From: Luteococcus sp043424415
Lineage (GTDB): Bacteria; Actinomycetota; Actinomycetes; Propionibacteriales; Propionibacteriaceae
NCBI RefSeq assembly: GCF_043424415.1
Contig: NZ_JBHWOO010000002.1
Location: 1 to 15,752 of the forward strand
Direction: 5' to 3'
DNA length: 15,752 nt
Shown: positions 7,605 to 12,923 of the stretch, one piece after another
How positions within the stretch are numbered: position 1 is the first letter of the stretch
How the letters are laid out: every line of letters starts with the position of its first letter
Translations under genes and position numbers: made by a program
The notes under the pieces: generated by a model
What the model was told of the DNA's origin: nothing
Databases searched by the model: none
Seen by the model: only the letters and a program-made list of their open reading frames with translations

Positions 7605-7834
7605 CAGGTGCCTCCTATGGCAGTCGGGACCAACTGGCTCGATCAAGGCATCCGGTATCGCCCAGACATTCCCAAGTAGGAGTCCCGACCCTTCAGCGGT
7701 CTGGCTCCGCGTTCCCGAACAGAGACACCGTCCTCATCGAGCAGCCCCTGCTGGTGGCCTCTCAAAACAAAGGGATCACCGTGTGTCCCAGCCGCTATGA
7801 CAAGACCCACCAGCAGGAGCACAACCAACCTAAA
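7605..7834 (-). ncRNA. Candidate bridge RNA region in the IS110 non-coding end
   Basis: IS110-group elements encode a structured RNA in the non-coding end upstream of the transposase; it guides donor and target recognition. This 230-bp stretch has the right place and size. It contains a perfect 11-bp inverted repeat, CCTGCTGGTGG (7747-7757) with CCACCAGCAGG (7807-7817), enclosing 49 nt. It also has an 8-bp pair, GTCGGGAC (7623-7630) with GTCCCGAC (7682-7689), and a small hairpin GCGG/CCGC (7696-7699, 7707-7710). No protein frame on either strand looks genuine here. I could not match guide loops convincingly to target and donor sequences, so the RNA is predicted from family knowledge and structure. 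Confidence 0.55.
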
Positions 7835-8406
7835 TGGCGCTGGCCGATCTTCGGCGCGAAGTCGCTGTTCTTCGCGGTGAGGTGGAGACCCTTCGGGGGC
7901 GTTTGGCGACGGTGAAGCGCGAGAAGGCCTACATCCCAGCCTTCTGCACGGTGGCGGACAGCGCGGTCATCGCGCCAGAAGTGACCATCTGGGCCAGTGA
8001 GACGACCCCTGTCAACGTCGGTGAGCGCACAAAGATCAGCCGAGGTGCCGAAATCCTTGGGCCGGTCAGCGTCGGTGACAAGTGCTTCATCAACCGGGAC
8101 TGCTACATCCGTCCCGGAACCACCATCGGTGACGACATCTCCATCGGCCCCTTCGTGAGCTTCATGTCAGATGGACATGAGATCGGGCCGGCTCGTCACC
8201 GCGCTGGCACCAACGTTACCCGTCCGATCGTGGTGGGTGATGGGACCTGGATTGGCGGTGGGGTGACCGTTGTGGGTGGGGTCACGATCGGGAAGGGATG
8301 CGTGGTGGCCGCAGGTGCAGTGGTCACGTCGGATGTCCCCGACAATTGCCTGGTGGGCGGCGTGCCGGCGAAGATCCTTCGCCGGCTGGACGGACAGGAG
8401 TCATGA
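7834..8406 (+). CDS. Left-handed beta-helix (hexapeptide) acyltransferase, N-terminally remodelled by IS110
   Basis: The 190-residue frame encodes an N-terminal coiled coil (about 3-30, leucine/valine heptads) followed by hexapeptide repeats. These include VGDKCFINRDCYIRPGTTIG, a probable catalytic His at 115 (SDGHEIG), and the closing VVAAGAVVTSDVPDNCLVGG with VPAKILRR. Such trimeric enzymes O- or N-acylate sugars with acetyl-CoA or similar donors. The ATG at 7834-7836 is made of one IS base (A) and the TG of the target; the parental protein probably began at GTG 6129. The best upstream purine run (AGGAG, 7815-7819) is 14 nt away, so translation is probably weak. The catalytic domain is complete. 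Its stop overlaps the convergent methyltransferase stop within TCATGA (8401-8406). Confidence 0.8.
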   Translation: MALADLRREVAVLRGEVETLRGRLATVKREKAYIPAFCTVADSAVIAPEVTIWASETTPVNVGERTKISRGAEILGPVSVGDKCFINRDCYIRPGTTIGDDISIGPFVSFMSDGHEIGPARHRAGTNVTRPIVVGDGTWIGGGVTVVGGVTIGKGCVVAAGAVVTSDVPDNCLVGGVPAKILRRLDGQES

Positions 8407-9084
8407 CAGCCGATCAGGCCGCTCCACGTGGAAGATGCAGGACAAGTTCCCTTGGAGGTGGTGAAGCCGCCCTGACCAGGTCTGGATCCAGTCGTCCGCG
8501 ATTTCCCGTTCGTCGGGCCGGTCGGTGTCGTCGATCGCAACCGTTGCCGTCGTGGCCAGATGGTCCACAACGAAGGGCAGCGCGTGTCGGCGGACCTTCG
8601 GCTGGAGCGAGCCCAGCGGTCCGTCGACGAAGACCAAGTCGATGTCACTCCTCAGGGGGATTGCAGATCGGTCATACCAAGGGCCCCCTTCCTGGTTGAC
8701 GATGGGTGCATGGACCAGAGTGGCGCAGTCCGACACTCCAAACGTGTCCAGGTAGGTGCGCGTGATGCCGATGAAGTGGTCGTCGTGGTCGATCGATATG
8801 ACGTGTCCGCCAAACTTCTTCGCGAACAGGGCGAAGTAGAGCGTCGACACACCCCCGCCGAAGTCGTAGACGAGTGGTTGCTCCACAGTGGTCAGGTGGT
8901 CGAGCATTGCAGCGAGAGTGGTGTAGTTGGCAGCCCACCCGCCAGCCGCTGGTGTCATTCGATGTGGTTCCAGCAGGCGATGGATGAAGGTCTGTGCCTC
9001 GACTTCCTGAGGAATGAGATAGAGGCTTCTTCGGGAGACACCCTCCATCCGGTTGAGGATGCGAAGCAGGTCCTTGTCGTCCAT
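8401..9084 (-). CDS. Class I SAM-dependent methyltransferase-like protein
   Basis: This 227-residue protein has a Rossmann-type SAM fold. Motif I reads VYDFGGGVSTLYF (72-84). The acidic residue after the second strand is D99 (VISIDHDD). The fourth strand ends LVFVDGP (150-156, D154), as in the Methyltransf_24-like group that often acts in glycan or natural-product clusters. A helical N-terminus (1-60) contains a GGWAANYTT segment that may close over the substrate. The start is supported by GGAGG 6 nt upstream, with TGAcATG coupling to the preceding gene. It is the last gene of the minus-strand operon. A methyl transfer to a sugar or lipid-linked glycan is plausible by context only; the substrate is unknown. 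Confidence 0.75.
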   Translation of the reverse strand: MDDKDLLRILNRMEGVSRRSLYLIPQEVEAQTFIHRLLEPHRMTPAAGGWAANYTTLAAMLDHLTTVEQPLVYDFGGGVSTLYFALFAKKFGGHVISIDHDDHFIGITRTYLDTFGVSDCATLVHAPIVNQEGGPWYDRSAIPLRSDIDLVFVDGPLGSLQPKVRRHALPFVVDHLATTATVAIDDTDRPDEREIADDWIQTWSGRLHHLQGNLSCIFHVERPDRLS

Positions 9085-9085
9085 G

Positions 9086-9715
9086 TCAGTCCTCCAGTGA
9101 GAGCGCCCGACCGGGCAGCTCGGCAGACAGGCCCGTCGTGAGCAGCAGCTCTCGAAGTGAGTCGGAGACGGCCATCGGTATGTGCAGGCGAGAGACTCCC
9201 AGATCCTCGGCGAAGAGCACGGCGCAGCCCAGGGTCACCTCGGCCCGACGTGCATCGTCCTGTGCAGCTGCCAATAGCCAGGCATTACTCGGTACCACCT
9301 CGCCATGCGGGTCGCGGTGCGCGCCGAATCTTTGGTCGGAGCGGGGGAATGCGATCTGGAGGGCACCGTTGACCTGCCCGCCGGAAGTGCCAATCGTGGA
9401 GACGGCCACCGTCCGGATGCCCTTGGCGATGGTCTTCGCATACTGGTCGATGCCTGTGCACTGCACCCGGATGGGTTGCGCCGCGTCGGCGATCGCTTGG
9501 GCCACGGCGGGGGAGGTCCATTCCCCAGCAGTGAAGGTTCCGGAGATCCAGGGTCGGAAGAGGAGGAAGCTACCCACTGCCAGTCGTTCGGGGTGCAGCG
9601 TGCGCGGTGCACGATCGAACAGAGCCTGATTCACCGGTGGAACTCCGTCGTAGTCCTGTTCCCTTGCGCACACCGCCCAGGTTCCGAGGGTGGTTGTTGC
9701 GGTCGTGATGATCAT
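9086..9715 (-). CDS. Unrecognised 209-residue protein of the glycosyltransferase operon
   Basis: I do not recognise the family. The protein has no membrane segment and no signal peptide after MIITTATTTLGTWAV. It looks like a soluble alpha/beta protein: a proline-rich middle (LLFRPWISGTF), a conserved-looking TVAVSTIGTSGGQVNGALQIAFP stretch (about 108-130), and a helical C-terminus ending in RALSLED. Its ATG overlaps the glycosyltransferase stop by four bases (ATGA), and its stop is one base from the methyltransferase ATG. Translation is therefore coupled on both sides and the products are likely to work together, for example on the same glycan. The reading frame, codon use and operon position make it a real gene; the function is open. 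Confidence 0.75.
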   Translation of the reverse strand: MIITTATTTLGTWAVCAREQDYDGVPPVNQALFDRAPRTLHPERLAVGSFLLFRPWISGTFTAGEWTSPAVAQAIADAAQPIRVQCTGIDQYAKTIAKGIRTVAVSTIGTSGGQVNGALQIAFPRSDQRFGAHRDPHGEVVPSNAWLLAAAQDDARRAEVTLGCAVLFAEDLGVSRLHIPMAVSDSLRELLLTTGLSAELPGRALSLED

Positions 9716-11727
9716 GCTTCGTCCTTCGGGTGAACCAGGTCATGGGCGATGCGGATCGCCTCGGTCGCAGGAGCGAGCCAGCGACGAGGCTCAGCGCCGT
9801 CAGGCAAGGTGCAGTCCTCCACCTCGCACGCGTGGAAGGGCATGGAACTTCCGGCAGTGTGCAGGATGACATCCTCCCCGAGCCTGCTGGGACCGCTCTC
9901 GAGCACGGAGCATCCCGTTCCGAGCTCGGCCATCGCCGCCACCAGGGCCATGGCTTCGACGGATTGGGCCGCCGTCGTCGGTGGCTGCTCCACGCCCATG
10001 GCCACGTCGATCGCCTCGTGGGGAATGGTCCCCTTGCCAGAGGCAAGATCTGCCCAGGTGGCATCGTCGAGGCTGACTGCATGGAGCCGAACACCGTTCG
10101 GAAGTTCGACGAAGTCGACGTCTGTCTCCTGGGCAGTGAGTTCGGTGATGTGGTGGATCCTGCGGCGCACAAGGTGGTCGGGCAGGTAGGCCGCGAGGCT
10201 GGCTTGCAGGGTCAATCCCTCCGCACACCCGGGCCAAGGGATTGCGGTCCCTGCCTCCTGCGCGGCCAAGGTGTCGGCGACAGACAGGGGATAGGTGAGC
10301 TTCTGGTAGGCCAAACGTGCGTTCTCGACCTGCTGGCGCGGATCTCGCGCCGTGACACCCCCTGGGTGAATTCGCCTCAGGGCCATGACGTGGGTGGTGT
10401 GTTTCCACACGACGCCAGAACGCAGAAGGCGCAGGGCGATGTCATTGTCCACGCCACTTGTCAGGGTCTCGTCGTACCCGAGGGTTTTCAGGAGGTCGGC
10501 GCGCACCATCCAGGTGCTGTGGCCGGGCGCGCTCCCGCTGACGACCGATGTTTCGGGCGTCATCTCCTTGGTGGCGTAGAGAGCCATCTCACCCGTGACG
10601 TCATCGAAGTTCACGAAGGAGCCGAATGTGGCATGGACGCCGGGTTCCAGGGCTGAAAAGTGCTCTTCGAGACGCCACGGGGGTGCGATGTCGTCGTCGT
10701 CGAGCACGGCGATGTATCGACCGCGCGCAATCCTGCTGCCGTGGTTGCGGGCTGCCGCGATGCCGGCATTCTCCTGGCGAGCATGGACGATGCGGGGGTC
10801 AGTGAGCGTGGCGAGCCATTCGGGGGTTTCGTCGGTCGACCCATCATCGATGATGACGACCTCGAAGTCCTGCACAGTCTGCGCGAGGACGGAGTTGACC
10901 GCGTCCTGCAGCATGCTGCACCGGTTGTGGGTACTGATGACGACACTGACTGCAGGGGCGTGTCCCGGTAGAGGGTGGCCCCAGTGCGTCAGGTTGCGTA
11001 CGTGGGTGGGGTCGGTCTTGACGATCTCCTTGTTGCGCGCAATCTGGGCGCTGTCCTGTTCGGACAGTGCGTGTCGCTGGGCTGAGGAGGGATGCCACAT
11101 GTGCAGCAGGCTTCCGTTGGGACCGTCGAGCCAATGGATGCGGTAGCCGGCCCTGCGGAGTCTCTGTGAGAAGTCGTTGTCCTCGCCACCGTAGGTGACC
11201 AGACGTTCGTCCCAGCCCCGCAGTCGGTCGTAGGCCTCGCGCGGGGCCGCGGCAAGGCCCATGCCCCACCGCTCTCGGCGTGTGGCTTCGAATCGGAGGG
11301 TCGCCCATTCGGTTCCCCGCTCGCTGATGGCCTGGTCGTCCCACTGTTGGGGCAGGTCCAGACACGTGAGGAAGACGGCGGTGGTTCCGTCGTCGAGGAT
11401 GTCGACGACGTCGTCCAGACAGTCCGGGGGGATGAGCATGTCGGCGTCGGAGGCGAGGATGTGACGTCCCGTCGCGAGTGCGGCTCCGGCGTTCATCGCC
11501 CGAGAGCGGGACCAAGGGCCGTCCGTCTCGGTGCGCACGAGCCGTCCACCGGCGCGGGCGACGACTTCGGCGAGGTCGGCGAACTCGGGATCGTCAAGAT
11601 TGGTGCCATAGTCCGAGACGATCACCTCGACCGAGTGTCTCCTTGCGGCCGCCAGTGCAGTCTCGATGGAAAGCTGGACTCGGCGAAGTCCCCAGTCGCG
11701 GAATGGGATGACAACGGAGAGGTCCAT
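9712..11727 (-). CDS. Double-domain GT2 glycosyltransferase with unassigned C-terminal domain
   Basis: This 671-residue cytosolic protein has two GT-A glycosyltransferase domains. Domain 1 (1-255) starts MDLSVVIPF, has SDADM (93-97) as its DXD and ends with the GWDERLVTYGGEDNDF motif (171-186) typical of Glyco_transf_7C. Domain 2 (about 258-475) has VSVVISTHNR, DDGSTDE (294-300), the metal site LDDDDIAP (342-349) and an acceptor-side DND (427-429). Two-domain GT2 proteins such as bacterial chondroitin or heparosan polymerases add two sugars alternately, so this could build a repeating disaccharide; that is inference. Residues ~480-671 match nothing I recognise. I chose the start at 11727 because the sheet begins there and the preceding stop gives TGAcATG; the frame extends six codons further upstream. 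Confidence 0.88.
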   Translation of the reverse strand: MDLSVVIPFRDWGLRRVQLSIETALAAARRHSVEVIVSDYGTNLDDPEFADLAEVVARAGGRLVRTETDGPWSRSRAMNAGAALATGRHILASDADMLIPPDCLDDVVDILDDGTTAVFLTCLDLPQQWDDQAISERGTEWATLRFEATRRERWGMGLAAAPREAYDRLRGWDERLVTYGGEDNDFSQRLRRAGYRIHWLDGPNGSLLHMWHPSSAQRHALSEQDSAQIARNKEIVKTDPTHVRNLTHWGHPLPGHAPAVSVVISTHNRCSMLQDAVNSVLAQTVQDFEVVIIDDGSTDETPEWLATLTDPRIVHARQENAGIAAARNHGSRIARGRYIAVLDDDDIAPPWRLEEHFSALEPGVHATFGSFVNFDDVTGEMALYATKEMTPETSVVSGSAPGHSTWMVRADLLKTLGYDETLTSGVDNDIALRLLRSGVVWKHTTHVMALRRIHPGGVTARDPRQQVENARLAYQKLTYPLSVADTLAAQEAGTAIPWPGCAEGLTLQASLAAYLPDHLVRRRIHHITELTAQETDVDFVELPNGVRLHAVSLDDATWADLASGKGTIPHEAIDVAMGVEQPPTTAAQSVEAMALVAAMAELGTGCSVLESGPSRLGEDVILHTAGSSMPFHACEVEDCTLPDGAEPRRWLAPATEAIRIAHDLVHPKDEA

Positions 11728-11728
11728 G

Positions 11729-12115
11729 TCAGCCCTCGTTCTCAATGGTCATGCTGGTGATCCAGGAATGTTCCCGAGTCGCTGGGTGCACGATGACGGC
11801 TGGGCCGAGCAGATGGGAGTCGAAGGACTCCCGTGAGGGCCAATGAATGACGTCGAGGGTGATGGTCTCGACAGCCTCGGCGAACTCCAATCCAGCGTCG
11901 ATGGTGCGACCGGCCGGTCCTTCGGGCACATAGAAGTAGTGGGCATGGACGCCCTCACTCCAGTTGAGTCCGGCAGTGGGTTCGACCACGGTGCCATGGG
12001 CATTGCGTGCGGTGACCTTCGCAAGGAAGTCACGTAACTGACGCTCGATTCGTGGAGCAAAGACCAGACGCATGGGTGTACCGGGAGGCAGATTGACGGT
12101 GCCGGTCAGGGGCAC
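11729..12115 (-). CDS. Unrecognised 128-residue protein, first gene of the glycosyltransferase operon
   Basis: I do not recognise a family. The small soluble protein begins (M)PLTGTVNLPPGTPMRLVFAP. It has alternating hydrophobic strands such as GVHAHYFYVPEG, ETITLDVIHWP and PAVIVHP, suggesting a compact beta-rich fold. It has no cysteines, signal peptide or membrane segment. The start is GTG at 12115, because AAGGAG (plus-strand 12122-12127) lies 6 nt upstream. The longer frame to 12304 would carry an arginine-rich stretch unlike the rest and would contain the likely promoter. Its TGA is one base from the glycosyltransferase ATG, so it may be an accessory subunit of that enzyme. This is inferred only from coupling. 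Confidence 0.7.
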   Translation of the reverse strand: MPLTGTVNLPPGTPMRLVFAPRIERQLRDFLAKVTARNAHGTVVEPTAGLNWSEGVHAHYFYVPEGPAGRTIDAGLEFAEAVETITLDVIHWPSRESFDSHLLGPAVIVHPATREHSWITSMTIENEG

Positions 12116-12121
12116 GGCATG

Positions 12122-12127
12122 CTCCTT
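12122..12127 (-). promoter_or_regulatory. Shine-Dalgarno deciding the GTG start of the 128-residue protein
   Basis: On the minus strand this is AAGGAG, six bases before GTG 12115-12113. It is the only good ribosome site in the region and fixes a start far inside the long open frame. Confidence 0.7.
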
Positions 12128-12134
12128 TGTCGCA

Positions 12135-12215
12135 GTGCGCGAGCGCACACGTTCAGAATCACCCCCCGGTGGCGCTGAGTCTAGGGGAATGCTGCCGAGT
12201 ACTCGTGCGACGCAC
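12135..12215. promoter_or_regulatory. Pair of GTGCG…CGCAC inverted repeats and a palindrome, candidate operators
   Basis: GTGCG-CGAG-CGCAC (12135-12148) lies in the leader of the minus operon. GTGCG-A-CGCAC (12205-12215) lies just upstream of its putative -10, next to the perfect palindrome CGAGTACTCG (12196-12205). The same half-site appears twice around one putative promoter, in the divergent gap to the lipoprotein gene. A repressor binding both sites is possible, but spacings within the sites differ (4 and 1 nt). Confidence 0.4.
12178..12183 (-). promoter_or_regulatory. -10-like element for the minus-strand glycosyltransferase operon
   Basis: TAGACT on the minus strand fits the actinobacterial TANNNT -10 and lies about 60 bases upstream of the GTG. 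No good -35 is seen; the expected place overlaps the palindrome CGAGTACTCG (12196-12205). Confidence 0.4.
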
Positions 12216-12320
12216 CGGAGCAGGTTCCTCGGCATCGAGTGAGGGCGAAGGATCAAGGCGCAGCACATGAAATCCTGACCTGCATCAGAGCGCCTCCGAT
12301 GCACGAAGGCGTGAGGACCC

Positions 12321-12326
12321 TAGAGT
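12321..12326 (+). promoter_or_regulatory. -10 element of the lipoprotein gene, probable leaderless start
   Basis: TAGAGT ends 7 nt before ATG 12334, with no Shine-Dalgarno between. This is the same layout as the LCP gene. The -35 region (about 12298-12303) is poor. Confidence 0.5.
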
Positions 12327-12333
12327 CGCCGCC

Positions 12334-12888
12334 ATGCGCAGAATCACAGTCGCTTCGGTTGTGGCAGTCCTCTTGCTTCCCAGTGTTGGCCTCTCGGGTT
12401 GCTCTTCCGCCGAAAAGGCTTCTCCGGCGGCCTCGGTCGCCGCATCTCCATCCTCGCAAGTTATCGAGGGGAAGGGCGTCACGGTGGCGCTGTCGGAAGG
12501 TTGGGCCCCGCCGGAGCTGCGCCCCGGCATGGAGGCCCGAGCCTACCGCCGTGATGGCAACAAGTCTGGCAATTCCTTGGTCGTGACCCGCACGGAGCTC
12601 GACGACAAGACGACTCTGGCACGCGTTGCGAGCTGGGTCATGCCAGCGTTGCAGAAGGCGGGTGCCAAGGACGTGAAGCAGGAAGTCTCCACGCCGTTCG
12701 CAGGCGAGATGGCGGCCACCTATTCCGGCATCGTGAAGGGCACAGGGATGGACCTGCGTCAGGTTCGCTTGGTTGTCGGGCATGATGCCACCGCATGCCT
12801 GGTGATACTCGCTGGCAGGTCGAACCTCACCACAGAACAGGTGATCGCTGAGAATTCGCCGCTCATTGAGGCATGGAAGTGGGCTTGA
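12334..12888 (+). CDS. Putative lipoprotein of unknown function
   Basis: This 184-residue protein starts with a lipoprotein signal: MRRI, a hydrophobic stretch and the lipobox LSGC (20-23). It would be lipidated at C23 and held on the outer face of the membrane. A Ser/Ala-rich linker (24-42) leads to a ~140-residue domain with strands (GVTVALSEGW, NSLVVTRTEL, RQVRLVVGHD, ACLVILAG) and helices (LARVASWVMPALQKAG, TEQVIAENSPLIEAW). This pattern resembles the PsbP/LpqN-like fold of actinobacterial lipoproteins. That resemblance is my inference; no ligand can be named. It is divergent from the glycosyltransferase operon and 35 bp upstream of the DUF6270 gene, possibly in one transcript with it. 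Confidence 0.85.
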   Translation: MRRITVASVVAVLLLPSVGLSGCSSAEKASPAASVAASPSSQVIEGKGVTVALSEGWAPPELRPGMEARAYRRDGNKSGNSLVVTRTELDDKTTLARVASWVMPALQKAGAKDVKQEVSTPFAGEMAATYSGIVKGTGMDLRQVRLVVGHDATACLVILAGRSNLTTEQVIAENSPLIEAWKWA

Positions 12889-12923
12889 GCCCGGATTTTC
12901 GGCCATTGACCACGATGGGAACC

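Larger units (their letters stand above)
6195..7834 (-). mobile_element. IS110-family insertion sequence (about 1.64 kb)
   Basis: The element carries one DEDD transposase on the minus strand and a ~230-bp non-coding end upstream of it. The ends proposed here are set by reading-frame repair of the interrupted acyltransferase gene. They leave a TG at each side (6193-6194 and 7835-7836), consistent with the dinucleotide core that IS110 elements exchange. No terminal inverted repeats or long target duplication are seen, as is usual for the family. CCTAA also occurs near both edges (6199-6203, 7829-7833), giving a less favoured alternative pair of ends. The exact boundaries are inferred; the presence of the element is secure. 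Confidence 0.85.

Noticed and set aside
6199..7833. CCTAA direct repeat as the target duplication of the IS110 element
   Set aside because: It is possible, but joining there leaves a TAA between the two halves of the acyltransferase gene. The TG core gives a continuous reading frame, so it is preferred; CCTAA is kept as the alternative.
7354..7915. Plus-strand open frames across the IS110 non-coding end
   Set aside because: They cross from antisense of the transposase into structured non-coding sequence, and no family features or ribosome sites are seen.
11729..12304. Longer form of the 128-residue protein starting at 12304
   Set aside because: The extra 63 residues are Arg/Pro-rich and unlike the rest, and overlap the likely promoter and dyads. 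A good Shine-Dalgarno sits directly before the GTG at 12115.
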